Source: Lepidodermella squamata (Eukaryota; Gastrotricha). From it: 64,000 nucleotides of DNA. A program made the position numbers and the translations under genes. Where the stretch lies: assembly GCA_047495785.1 (NCBI GenBank), contig JBLDXI010000004.1, positions 1,240,001 through 1,304,000 of the forward strand, written 5' to 3'. Positions within the stretch are counted from its first letter, which is position 1, and each line of letters begins with the position of its first letter. The notes under the pieces were generated by a model. The model worked only from the letters and a program-made list of their open reading frames with translations. It searched no databases and was not told where the DNA came from. Below are positions 1 to 11,803 of this stretch, in pieces.

Positions 1-1591
1 CCATATCCGAACACATATCGATGGTTTTTCGCTAAAACAGACCGATAGGCTGCATTCTGATATACGCCCATAAAAACTGTGCGGAGTATATGCGAGTATA
101 TGGTTATACACAGGGCTAATAGCATTTTGGTGCATGCACAAGAGAATGCACTCAGACGAGAGCGATCGATTCTTCCGCAGTAACATGGTATATTTGCGCA
201 TTTTGTTCTCTTGTTTTTTCATTTTTATCATCATTCTTTCTTAGATCTCCCGCATCATTTTTGCTGAAAGTAGGACATTGAAAGCATGTGCTTTAAATTA
301 CCCACGATTTTAGTAATTCTGACCTGGTCTGTTCATTCGACGGAGTAGGAATGTTTTCCATAGTTGTCCATTTAAAATCGCAGCAAAATTTTCTTCTAGA
401 ATGATTAGAATCTCCGATATATTGATAGAGGCTTCTTATCAGATTCTTTAGGAGTTTAGTGAAATCTGAGCTTACCACAAAGTTAAACTCCTGTTTTGAG
501 GTTTCAGCAAAAATAGGGTAGAAAGGTTGTTTCGGCTGAGATTCCGAAAGTGGCTGCTGGCTACTCTGTTAGGAAAATATTCCATTATTTCGTTGTTGTG
601 GCGTTTATCAAGCTGATAATGTGGTTTGGGCCCCTGGATAATTTGAAACTATCGCCCTTTTCCTCAAACAACCACCTCCAAAACACAACACAACTTCTGA
701 TCAAAGATAGAAAGCCAAGTTTGTCGGTTTGGGGCTCAAACTCCACCTAGAACTTGACAGCTACTTAGACGGAAACTATAGACTTATCGATCGTGCGTGA
801 ATCCTACAATCTACTAACGGTCGAAGGTCGAAGCCTTACGAACAATCGAAACAGTCTCTTAATTAGATCTAACCAGAAGTACTCTTTATTGCCTTTTAAA
901 ATTTAGCATTTGGTATCAGACGCATGCCATCTTCACAATGCTTAGGAGCCGACTATTCCCATGATTGCTTTGGCCGCTGAGTAGGAATATCTTTACCATA
1001 TATTACCGGTGAATGGCGGCCCATTCAAGAAGGGAGGATTTGCTTGGCGGTTTCACGCTTCCTGTCAACCCTTCCTGTCAACCCTTCCTGTCAGCTTGAT
1101 AAACGCCGCATTCAATGCATGGATGATTGATGTTGCGGTTATTGGGATTGAACACGGTGATTTTGAGATGCCTAGGCCGTTCGATCACATGCTACTCACG
1201 TGCTAGGGTCAGCTTTTATACGACTGGGATAACCCCATCCCAAGTTTCTGCTGCAGTTAAAACTAACGCGATTTATTGGAATTTCTGGTTTATGTTTTGG
1301 CTGATAAATACCTTTCACAGCAATATACAAAGTGAACCTATCGCTTTGTTATGATATTTAAAACTCCCGATTACTGGCCACTTTAACTTCCATCTTTACT
1401 CAGTTGGGCAATCCTTCATCGGTAGCTGTAAATCTGAGGTCATACAGCCTTAGGTCAAGAACAGAACTTCTCAGATTGGCAATTCGGCTTTCGACAACTC
1501 CCTGTTTTCTATCCTTGACATTTTAATTTATGACGCTTGTCATTTAGGACTAAAGCATTCAACGTTTCATTTTTAACAACGATTTGAGCTG
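1..1591. other. Non-coding stretch, no gene recognised
   Basis: I see no convincing coding region here; open frames are short and lack recognisable motifs or splice structure. A three-fold repeat of the 13-mer CTTCCTGTCAACC lies near 1060-1100. The 3' end may hold promoter sequence for the transposase-like gene at 1592, but no conserved element could be identified. Confidence 0.5.
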
Positions 1592-3487
1592 ATGACTGAT
1601 AACGACCATTGGCTGAAACAGTTTCCTCCGAGGATAGTGGATTCTAGACACCGCCCATCCAAACAAGCGATGGAAAGAAAACGCAAGCGCAACTCTGGGA
1701 AACCCTACCGTCAGTCAGATAAAGGGGTTAGCGCTAAGTTAAATTCCGGTCGTAAGCCTGTTTACTTCAAGTGTGGTTGCTGGCGTAAATGCTCCTTGAA
1801 ATTCAATGAAAATTCAGTCAAACAATGCTTTAACACTTACTGGTCCCGAGCATCTATCGACGCTAGACGAGCATTCATCAACCGTTACGTCAGTTATAAA
1901 CAGAAACGAGAGAATGGTCCTCGAAGATTTGATTATTACTTACCAGGCAACTACTTGGCAACCCCTTCGCCTTCACAATCTAGGGACTCAATCGAAGTAT
2001 GCAGGTCTTTCTTTCTGAAGGCGCTCGATGAAACTCGCGCTTTTATAAACACAACTGTTGAGAAAAAAGTCGAAGACGGCTTCTACATCATACCAGATCA
2101 ACGCGGTCGCCATAAGCCGCCGAATACCACCAGCGATAATTCTTACAAATTTGTTTATCAGCACATCACTTCTTTCGAGCGATTAGACAGTCATTATGCG
2201 AGAAGTCAAACTAGCAAGCAATATCTCGGGTCCGCGCTCAATCTGAAGGAAATGCATCGAATGTACTGCATAGCACACCAAAACTGGGCTCTGCGTACTG
2301 ATGAGAAACCCGTCAAATACGCTACTTACCGATCCATATTCAAGAGATCTTTTCCCAATCTCGCTTTCAGTCATCCCAAGAAGGACACCTGCAAGAAATG
2401 CACACGATTTGCGACTTTGCCGGATGAACTGTTCACCCATGAAGTGATCGTGGAGAAACGGAACCACGAATCCAACAGAGACGCTGCAAGAGATGCCAAG
2501 AATGCTGACAAAATTCTAGCAAAACAGTCGAAAGGATTGATCTTGTGCATCCAGTTTGATATGCAGTCAATCCTCGAAAGCCCTTGCTGCTCGATAATGT
2601 ACAAAAAAAAGTTCCACACCTCAAACCTGACTTTCTACGATACTTCATCAAAAGATGTCTACTGTTTCATGTGGGATCAAACAGAAGGGGGTCGTGGGAC
2701 GGATGAAGTCGGTTCATGTCTCTATAAATTCATCACTGAAATGATTCCTGACGAAGTTGAGCAGTTGATTCTATGGAGCGACAGCACTGGAAGCCAAAAC
2801 AAATCTCAGTACATTGTCAACGCTTTATTCGCAGCCTTGTCCAATCCCAAAGGTAATCTCAAAGTCATCGATCACAAGTTTTTCGAGCCGGGCCACTCGC
2901 AAATGGAATGTGATTCCGTGCATGCCACTATTGAAAGGGAAGCTAAGAAACGAGTCAACATCAGCTATTCAAATGAATGGAGAGAAATCGTGGCCGCGTC
3001 GCGGAAGGCTCCGATTGATGCTGATCTGAGACTCGAAGTGTACGGCGAGGAAACACCAAACCGCTTGAAAGTGAAACCATACAGCATAACTGAAATGCAA
3101 TTTGCAAGCTTCTTCAGCTTTGACAAGTCACCAAAGTTCGCTCAGTATTTGCAAGACGAACAGAAAAATGATGTTAAATGGTCGGAGCCATGTTGGATCA
3201 GATACGAGAAAGACTACCCTAATTATCTCCAAACCAAGAAAACTTTCGACTTGGCTTTTCATACTTTCGTCGCCAAGCGCTACAACAAAGACGTCATTTT
3301 GTTTCCTTTCCAACTTGTTCAAAAATACGAAAAGCGATTGCCGATCGATTCCAGTCTTAAGAAGGATCTCATCGAAATGGTCAACAAAGGCACCATTCCA
3401 GAAGCTTATCGCTCAGTCATAATGGCTTACGAAGAAGACGCAGACAAACCTACTGCTTGCAGCATTGACGCTAAACCTCCGCCGTGA
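1592..3487 (+). CDS. DDE-type transposase-like protein, intact 631 aa
   Basis: This is the longest uninterrupted single-exon frame in the window (631 codons, ATG to TGA). The N-terminus is strongly basic (residues 15-60). A Cys cluster (CGCWRKC, about 59-65) is followed by a region rich in conserved aromatics and by PKKDTCKKC near 263-271, likely a zinc-binding motif. The C-terminal half has an RNase-H-like pattern: an Asp in LCIQFDMQ (about 320), WSDSTGSQNKS (about 398-408), and PGHSQMECDSVHATIER (about 440-456). These are plausible catalytic acidic residues. The architecture resembles the DUF7869-type DDE proteins common as arthropod 'uncharacterized proteins'; I recognise this by motif, not by search. 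The intact frame implies a young element or a domesticated gene. No terminal inverted repeats were found around it. Confidence 0.75.
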   Translation: MTDNDHWLKQFPPRIVDSRHRPSKQAMERKRKRNSGKPYRQSDKGVSAKLNSGRKPVYFKCGCWRKCSLKFNENSVKQCFNTYWSRASIDARRAFINRYVSYKQKRENGPRRFDYYLPGNYLATPSPSQSRDSIEVCRSFFLKALDETRAFINTTVEKKVEDGFYIIPDQRGRHKPPNTTSDNSYKFVYQHITSFERLDSHYARSQTSKQYLGSALNLKEMHRMYCIAHQNWALRTDEKPVKYATYRSIFKRSFPNLAFSHPKKDTCKKCTRFATLPDELFTHEVIVEKRNHESNRDAARDAKNADKILAKQSKGLILCIQFDMQSILESPCCSIMYKKKFHTSNLTFYDTSSKDVYCFMWDQTEGGRGTDEVGSCLYKFITEMIPDEVEQLILWSDSTGSQNKSQYIVNALFAALSNPKGNLKVIDHKFFEPGHSQMECDSVHATIEREAKKRVNISYSNEWREIVAASRKAPIDADLRLEVYGEETPNRLKVKPYSITEMQFASFFSFDKSPKFAQYLQDEQKNDVKWSEPCWIRYEKDYPNYLQTKKTFDLAFHTFVAKRYNKDVILFPFQLVQKYEKRLPIDSSLKKDLIEMVNKGTIPEAYRSVIMAYEEDADKPTACSIDAKPPP

Positions 3488-3824
3488 CATTACGCCCTCG
3501 AAACTTGGATGGATATGACTACTTGAAAGCGTTTCAAAATTATTAAAACAAGCTTATTGTTGAGAGTATGAACTGTGTTTTACTCGAGCTGTCTAAGAAC
3601 GATTCAGTCCAGGAGTTTCTGAAACGTTTCCTCCATGATTATCTCGGAATTCCCAGCGCAGACACCTCAGAATGACCGCAGTATCGAAGATATTTGTTGG
3701 TCATTATTCGTCCAGTACATATATTTTTTCCACACAGAATACAATGGGCTATATCTTACTACATGTGTGCGTAGTACTATTTATAGTGCGTAGTACTCTG
3801 GATAGGAATTTTTTCATTGGCTCC
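3488..3824. other. Spacer between transposase-like gene and L1 relic
   Basis: No gene is seen. The minus-strand CTLD frame of L1 terminates at 3825, so the remainder of that CTLD has been replaced or eroded by this sequence. Confidence 0.5.
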
Positions 3825-5934
3825 TTATAGCGCAAAATCATCGATATTTGCGGCTTCAAACGGTTCTGGAGCGATGTCGGGGTTACCAACCAAAAACACA
3901 ACCTTTCGAGCATTTCGACACTTCGATTCACCGCTAAACGTAACATTTGCTGGGAAGCGCCTCTCAGTGTTGGCATCACACCCGACTGTGCTCGGTCGGC
4001 AGGTTACGGAACCGTCGGCAGTTCGCAAGCATCGATGCTGAGGGATCTATAAAAATATATTGTCAATTATGTATCGATCATATCATCATGAGGGGAATGA
4101 GGCCACTGAATAATACTGTTTTCCAGCCTATCCGGGGCGAGGCGGGTAATGAAACTGGCTTTTTCAGCGAATACCCATTTCAAAAACCGAATTTTGCAAG
4201 CCGAAATTTTCAATATTATCATTAAATTTTAATTGTACCACACTTTTGACGAAATTTCGCAAAATTCGTCAAATCTCACTTAACACTTTTAAACAGTCAA
4301 ATCGAATTTTACACGTGATATCATACCGCTGAGCGACGAGAAGACTACCCGAGCTGCCGGAAAACTACTGCCAGGTTATAAATAAACAACAATGAGGAAA
4401 GTTTGTGAAATTCGATTGATCGCAAAATGATGGCGAAAAGCCGTTAACTGATATGGCAGACGCAGTCTTTGCCCCCTGTCAAAATTAGTGAAAAATTACT
4501 AATGATCTACGAAATAGGGAACCCTGAAATCTTAAAATAAATGAACTCACAGGAGGCGATATATCATTCATGCATTTGTCGTAATTCAGCTGGAAAATCG
4601 CCAATTCCGAGAACAGCTTATTCTGATATAAAAAACATTTGATACCGGAAAAAACGCGTGCTTCTGATTGAGCGATACCTGAGATTGGTCCTGAGGACAA
4701 GCAGCATAGCAAGACAGACGGTTAGACGAATCCTTGCACGAAACGGCATTCTGTCAAACCAATGGTACATGCGAACGGTGAAATCGGGTCTGTTAACTTA
4801 CTCCAAGTAGACAAGATGCACGGTTGATATAGACTTTGCTGGAATATTGCTGAGTTTCATTGTTAGCAAGGCAGCCAGTGCTTTGAGGTCGGCAGTCGGT
4901 GAATTTGCTTGTTGTCGAATCGAAACATCGGATGTGCGGCTTCTCGGGGATCGGAACGGTAACTGCGAGTTGCAAAATATAGTTACTTAGTGGTACATGT
5001 TATGCTGTTGGTGAAATAATTGAACTACTTTATAAAATCATACAGCCAAGGTAAAAAACGAATTAAAATCCCCAGAATTCCGGATTACTGATAGCCATTA
5101 ATTATCTCGAATGCGGACGCCAAATTTAATTTGTCGTAATGTTAAGGTTTTATTGTTCCATATTGAGACTGAAAAGTTATCTTAGCCATTTGAAATCCTT
5201 AATTAAAACATCTGACTCACCCGCGGCGTTGAGGCACGACGTTAAATCTGAGTAAATCGTCGAATCGGTGACCTATCAGAGGAATAAAATATTGATATTC
5301 GCATTACATTAATACATTATATTGTACTCAGAATTCAAATGAAAATCAAAACATCAACCGAGAAATTGTTAATTTGACCTATTACCTTAAATCTAAAGTC
5401 TTAAGCAATCGAGAGTTTATAATGCGTTCTTGAATTGGAAGGGGAAAATACACCAAAACTTACCCAGTTTTCAGGGCACGTGTACGGATCTGGAACGCAG
5501 GTTTTGATGACGTTGCTCGACGTGCAACGTCGGAATTTCAATTTCTACGATGGTGGATCGGAAAATAGTCATGAGCACTGACAACAACAGCTTGGAAGTT
5601 CTTACATCGAATGCAGCTCGTTGCTTCTCACATTCGTTAAGGTTGTATTTTAAACTCAACGTCGCATTCTGATCGTTGAACCAGAACATCTGGAATACAA
5701 AAGTCATAGGACATCCGGGTGATGGGGAAAAAACACGAGATTTCGACGTACATTCATATCACCCGGGTTGTTGCATCCAACGTTTCCAGGTACGCAAAAC
5801 GGAGTAAGAGCCTCGTATTTGTAGCACATTCGGGCATTCTATAGACCGGGTAGAGTATTAATTAGCAAAAGGAAACTAAAAAAGAAACTGACCCCAGTGT
5901 TGCAGACGCCAGTTGTTCGAAAAATGCCGCCCCA
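3825..5934 (-). pseudogene. L1: truncated member of the cysteine-unit/C-type lectin family
   Basis: Nine family exons align on the minus strand: E2 5893-5934, E3 5752-5838, E4 5606-5689, E5 5464-5544, E6 5221-5272, E7 4802-4962, E8 4679-4750, E9 4551-4622 and a partial E10 ending at 3825. Each has GT-AG borders and the family's exact exon length (42, 87, 84, 81, 52, 161, 72, 72 bp). E10 starts at 4046 with the type A unit (HRCLRTADGS...CRPSTVGC) but stops about 20 residues into the CTLD. E1, with the signal peptide, is not found upstream, so there is no start codon. Internal exons carry no stops, so decay looks recent or limited to both ends. An alternative is a gene using an unrecognised first exon. 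Confidence 0.8.
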
Positions 5935-8900
5935 CTAGTTGATGAAAAATTCATTAACCATCATACCCATCATACAACTATCATAGACAACACTTTAACA
6001 GATGGGAGATCCATTTATTTGAGCCGAATTTGCAAATGATCGTAAAGTCGTTCAAAAATCGCGAGAAAAAATCTCAAAAATGACATTTCATAAGAACTTT
6101 TTTACGCATACGCCCATCACATTTGGAAGAATCGGAGTCTCGACCCGTAGGCACCGTATCACGCCTCACCATTATGTCGAATTGCATTAAATTTTACATA
6201 CCCGAATTCTATATGAGAGGACCTTTGTAACGGTATAAACAATGACCTACTGGCTCCTGAATTTACTTAGCTAAATTGATGTTTCTAACAGAATGAGTAA
6301 AACTTTCTAAAATTAGAACCAAAAACCAAATTATTTACGCTGATTTATTCTGAGAAAAATAAGGGAGAATATTTATGACTCGTTGAATAATTTTTTGCTG
6401 TATAAAATTCAAAGTAAAATCATAGAAAAGTAATAAAATTTTGAACTGTTGAAAGATCGTGACACTAGTTATCGATATTCATAAACATCAAGTCTGTAAC
6501 TATCGGCATGGGTTGCCCATACGGTACTTTCGTGAATCTTGTCCTGTTGGCTTTGTAACATGCGTAAAAATGGTGCTTTTTCTATTTACAGAATATTTTT
6601 AGCTATAATCAAAGATTAAGGCCTAGGGCCTAGGGAGTTCATCTGCAGTTTAAAAAAGTTAATGTTTTTGGGAAAACATCTGGCGGGAAGGCTATTCCAT
6701 CTTGCGAAAATCTCACCAAGTCGTTGTAGTGGCTCAATCTCCGTATCTGGATTTCGTCGAACAGCACTTTGCCAAGGTGTTGACAAAACTACGCACCTGG
6801 TATTTGCGACGGGCAATCGAACCACGAAGCGTTCGCGTGTCCCTACTTGGTTCAAGGATTTCAAACCTCCCTGGTGTTCCCCGGCGTGCCACTATCCAGT
6901 TTTAAGTCATTATTCCAACACAACGCCGCATGGCCGAAGTCATAACAGCTGAGTAACAACTATTGTTGCTCTCGCCACTTTGTCGTTGATGCATGCCTCC
7001 ATCGACATTGCCGAATCCAGTTTCAGGCCAAGTAATGATGTCTGGCCAGTTTTGAACTGTTCAGATCCATCTTCCTCCGCTTAAGGCTGCCCAGCTTTCC
7101 TTCTGCCACATCGAAATCGAGGATATGAGAACCGCGTACTAATCCTTTGGTGTCCATGGAAACTCTGTGAGCCTGGGACCACCTGGTTGCTCGCTCTTCA
7201 CCCTTTTCCACATCTTCCAGCACCGGACCTCCGATGTTGACCTCATCAACATCATCGGCAAACGTGAACGCCTTTCTCGCTTCAAAATTATTGATTTTTT
7301 TTACTGTCCAGCAGAAAAGTGGCCAGTGACGAGTCCATACAGTATTAGTCCCAAGCCCAACACCCATTATAATTTTAATTAATTTCAGAAATCGACATCC
7401 CTTTTCTAATTTTTTGAGTTGAAGACAGCTCAGATTTCCAGATTTTTCATTTGCAGGAAAAATTTGCCATTCTTCTGCCGCGGTTGACTAGTCCCGGAAA
7501 TTTTTAAAAATAATAAAAATTTGGTTTTATGGTATTAAAAAAAACCCATGTTGAAATTGTCTCTATCCGACTATCTAAAATTCGCCCGGTAACTATTTTA
7601 TTTTGCGGGCTCTCTGAATAAAGCAACGCGGCGAAAGAATTTCACGACTATAGAATATCGGAAAATCAAAATAGAATGGTTATCGGGCAAATTGGATAGA
7701 GAAAATGTTCAAAATGGGTAAACTATTTTCTGTAGAATTATCAAAAATTGCCCGCCTCTCCGCCTCTTACTTGCACTATCGATACGATGAGCATGGCTCC
7801 ATCTTATTAGCACTAGCCTCTTGTTTCAATAGCCTTTATTATACCGTACTGCCCGGGTATCCCCTTCATTACCATATTTTTCATGCACAATTTACCAATC
7901 ATCATCGGAATTGCCCTGATTCCTGAGTTTTCATTTCATTTCGTTTCATTTGGAGCGTTCCCGAACGCCCCATACGTTTCACCCAACCGCGCACTCGCCC
8001 AATTTATTCGCCCAATTAATTTAAATTAAATTCCACGCACGTACACACGCATACAAGACACCGCGCTTTATTAAGATTCCGTATGAATCCGTTTTTCGTA
8101 GCCAAGACGACGAAGCTTTAATCTTCATTTCGGTACATTTCGTAGAAAGCGGCTGTCCATCTCGAGTCTTGATGAACTTCTCAATGTACTTAGCGATGCT
8201 TGGATCTTGATTTGAGGTCTTAGCGAGAGACGAGCGGCGAAAATATCGAGTAGATGATCGACTCTGTCTTTTGAAAGAGACATACGATCAGCAAAACGAA
8301 TGGTCAATAATATTGTATCTGTAAAACTGTAGACCACAAACCAATTCTGGCTTGATTTTCGCCCCGGGCAAATAAGTCCTTGTGTGTTCTCTTGAATTGA
8401 CGAATCCTATTTCAATAAACATTTCTGGCTTTGGTTGGAAGTTTTTGTAACTGATGCTCTTCTTCTTTGGAACTACATCCCGGCGCTGAGCAAAGGATGG
8501 TTGGAGATAAAGAAACGCACCCAATGCAAATTCATTGTAAGAAAATTCTAAAAGGGGAAACAATTACCGGAGTCATTGATTCTGGCGTTCGTCTCCGAAA
8601 CAGATCGTCTCCGAAAAATATTACCATCCTTACATTCATTTTATGAATTTTATAGCTCCCAAATTAAAAAATCGATAACAGTAATAGATTTTTCAGATTT
8701 ATTAAGCCGAGTATTATGCTTCGATAATTAGACACATTTTTGGTATATGACGTGAACACAATTATGTTATATTCATAAGTTGAATAGTTATTAATGAGTT
8801 TGGGCTTGACTGCAATGCGAAAACCAGTAAAATATTAGTCGGATCCAAAAAGTGGATCCAATTCTTGCGTCCAAAATCTGGATCCAGAATCTGGGTCCAA

Positions 8901-9003
8901 TATTTAGATCCAATTCTTAGAGCCAGAATCTGGATCCAATATTTGGATCTAAATATCGGACTTAGACGTCGAAAATGGCACTTAAAGTGACTTGCTCGAC
9001 GAC
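5935..9003. other. Non-coding region with a degenerate GGATCC-rich repeat
   Basis: Mostly AT-rich sequence with short meaningless frames. Between about 8840 and 8965 a degenerate tandem repeat cycles through variants of TGGATCCAATWTT and GGATCCAGAATC at roughly 12-17 bp spacing. No splice-consistent gene was found. The expected first exon of L1 is absent. Confidence 0.5.
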
Positions 9004-9622
9004 AATTTTCCCGGTTTTTTCATGGTTATTTTTTCGTGAAATTATGATTTTTTCAAATTGGTCGAAATGCATTTTATAGTTTTTGAGCCTGCAAATAAAA
9101 TGGGAAATCGACAAGAAGGAAAGTGAAATTGAATCGATTGTCGATGTATCTAAATGCGCCTGTGTGTGAGCTTTATTTAGAGCCCAAGTTTGACCTTCAA
9201 CGATTTTTTACTGGATTTTAACAATTTTTTGAAGTTTTTCGGTGGGAAAATCCAGTACTTTTGCTTGTTAGCAAACACAAGCAGACGCGTGATTCATTCG
9301 CATGAATCTAAACCAGAAAAAAGCATGAACCTTGCGCATGAATCACATGTGTGGCCAAGGTGGCCAAACCAAAAGTAATGCTGTTTCCCACCGAAAAACT
9401 TCAAAAAATTGTTAAAATTCAGTGAAAAATCATTGAAGGTCAAGATTGGGCTCAGAAGAAAGCTAACGCCAAGCCGCGTTTAGAACCGTCGGCAACTGCT
9501 TCAATTTCGCTTTTAATCCTGTCGATTTTCGATTTTATTTGCAAGCTCAAAAACTTTAAAATCAATTTTCACCAATTTTAAAAAATAAAGAAAAAATAAC
9601 CATCGTGTTCGTCGTAAAATTA
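9004..9622. mobile_element. Foldback element with about 245-bp inverted arms
   Basis: Left arm 9004-9250 and right arm 9383-9622 are inverted copies with mismatches. The best part is the innermost 75 bp, where TTTTTTGAAGTTTTTCGGTG on the left faces its complement on the right. The spacer is about 130 bp. Arms this long relative to the spacer suggest a foldback-type or palindromic MITE. No coding capacity or clear target duplication is seen. Confidence 0.7.
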
Positions 9623-10319
9623 TCTTCTATGTACCATCAACAAACTTCAGAGAACCAGCTCTGATTTCAAAAAATCGATCGAAGAAAAATCAACTTCTTT
9701 GTTTACTTTCCCACCGAAATTCGGACCTTTTTTATGATTCAGCTGAACATCTGCGACCCATGGTGTTCCGCTGTTTTCTCGTGAGTAGTCAGTCTATCTT
9801 AAATTATGTCTATGGTTATTGACGATTCTTACAGCTCTGTCTGATTTAAAAAGATCAGCTTCATGAAGTGTATTGTCCGAGGATCCACGCATTTTCTCGG
9901 CGATTTTCGCTCAAAAGCTATTCTTACTTTTGTACCTTTGATAGGCGAGGCTCGATTCGAGGAAAAATTGGCAAAAATGGATTTCTGTCGATTTATTTAT
10001 GAAATATTGCCGGATTCGTTTCAGGTTGAATTCTGGATTCATTCGGAAACCCAACGGGTGAGCACCTCGCCAACCGAAAACAGCGGAAATTAGACTGGGT
10101 AAGAAAAAATATTTCGTGGCGTGCTTGCCTCGACATTGCGGCACCCAACACAGCTTGAATAACATTTGCCGTTTATTGTAATTTGGCAGAATTTTTATAG
10201 AAAACACAGTGAAACATAATTGCATGCCTCGCCGGTTTATTTTCAAAAAATACCCCTTGTTATTGTTAGCATCAGTAGCTCATCGCGTAACATAAATTGC
10301 ATAACAAAAAAGGCTATCA

Positions 10320-10680
10320 CTCGCACAAGCGGAAGCCTTTTAAATTTCATAATATGTTTCGCAAATTCCAATGCATTATTTCGAAGAATTTTCACAATCA
10401 TCCACATTCATCAAACACGTAGAACCGGAGTAAGAAACAATCCCACATCAATTAGGATTCGGAGTATAATCGGGCACAAATAAAGCTGGGTCATACGTGA
10501 AAGCGGAAACGTCTGCCCACTTTTGAACGCCAGCCTGCGGAGCCAGATCCACCCATGCAGTTTTGTTTTTTCCGATCAATCGTTCAATTAATGCTGCTTC
10601 GCTAGCCGATTTAATTGATGCGATAATCATAATACCATTATCCGCGCACCTCGCAGCAGACGCATAATTAAAAGTTGCTT
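10320..10680 (-). pseudogene. Isolated type A CTLD fragment
   Basis: Minus-strand translation gives a recognisable CTLD core aligning with the type A CTLD of L2: a WVDLAP motif in place of WVGLAA, and KWADVSAFTYDPALF in place of KWSDGSAFTYDPALF. It is followed by an in-frame stop just before the expected Cys and by further stops. The upstream part of E10 is missing. Its 5' portion (10540-10680) is included in the 2.7-kb duplication and recurs at 13382-13522. Confidence 0.75.
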
Positions 10681-11167
10681 CACACTATCACAGTAGTATA
10701 GCGATTCTAGCCAAGATTCAAATTTAAATTTAAATAAGGATGATTCATTCGCCGATGCTCGAAACTATTTTTTATCCATCCGCGGAGCCTGAGCACAGCG
10801 AAGGTAGGTGCTTCGGCGTTGAGTTGAGACCTAATTTCGGAAACCATCAACAGAAATTTGATTGCAAACCAATTCTCCCATAACAGATTTCAGGGTTGGA
10901 AATCACCATGAAACAATTTTTGCGTTCAGACCTCTAAAACGAATTGGCTTAAGCCTTGCATTCTTTATCAAGTATCGTCAGCATCTTTTCATCTAGTAAA
11001 GTAATGTCCTTCACACGTCTTTACGAGTTGCTGGCCGCTTTGTCAGTCGTGGAAGACTTTTGACAAATAAGACAAATGAGGATGTTTGGATCGCCCAGGG
11101 CCCAGGCCCACACCGGCTTCTACAAAGCCAAACAAAGGGGTGAACAGCCGAAAACGTGGACAACTTA

Positions 11168-11556
11168 CCGTATATACCGATTTAGAAGGCTCTGCCTTAT
11201 AATTTTATCAATCAACCCTCAACCCTTGCCTTATAAACGAGACCTGCCTTTTATTTCGGCCCTGCCCTATATTGAAGTCAACTTTGAGTTGTTGCATGCA
11301 ACCGTTTTCAAGCCAAAAGCACTAGAAATCGGTATTTTCACTACTTATTAAGCGTTGATAGGATTGCAAGAAGAGTCTTAAGTGGACCGTGGACCCCGCA
11401 CATTTGCGCGATCCACGCGAGTTTTAACCCTAACCACTTGGGACATGCTCATAATATGGCGCCCTGCCCTGTATTATAAATTATTGAACTCGACGCCCTG
11501 CTTGTAAACGAGACTGCCCTTTGTTTTGGTTCTGCCTTCTAAATCGGTATACACGG
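11168..11556. mobile_element. TA-flanked MITE, copy in unit A
   Basis: Terminal inverted repeats of about 23 bp beginning CCGTRTATACCGATTTAGAA face each other at 11168 and 11556, each flanked by TA. The interior has repeats rich in GCCYTATAA and no transposase. Features fit a Tc1/mariner-type MITE. The open frame 11076-11351 lies across it and is not taken as a gene. Confidence 0.75.
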
Positions 11557-11803
11557 TAAGTATAGAAAATTTATAAGCGAAAAATCTGCTCGCCACGTGG
11601 CTAAATGCACGTAGCCTACATTTTATTACCAGAGCGTGGATCACCCAGCGTCATCACGGGAACATCACGGGAAAAAACAGGAGTAGAAGTAGAAACTTGT
11701 TTATTCTCAAAGCAATGAGGTTAATTTTACTTCTTCAAAGCAGCTCATCCTGAACCATCAACTTGAAGAAAGATAAGGCCAACATGAATTACTTCAATGA
11801 TCA

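Noticed and set aside
11076-11351. 91-codon frame present identically in both duplicated units
   Set aside because: It runs across the end of a MITE and has repetitive, low-information content; identity simply reflects the duplication.
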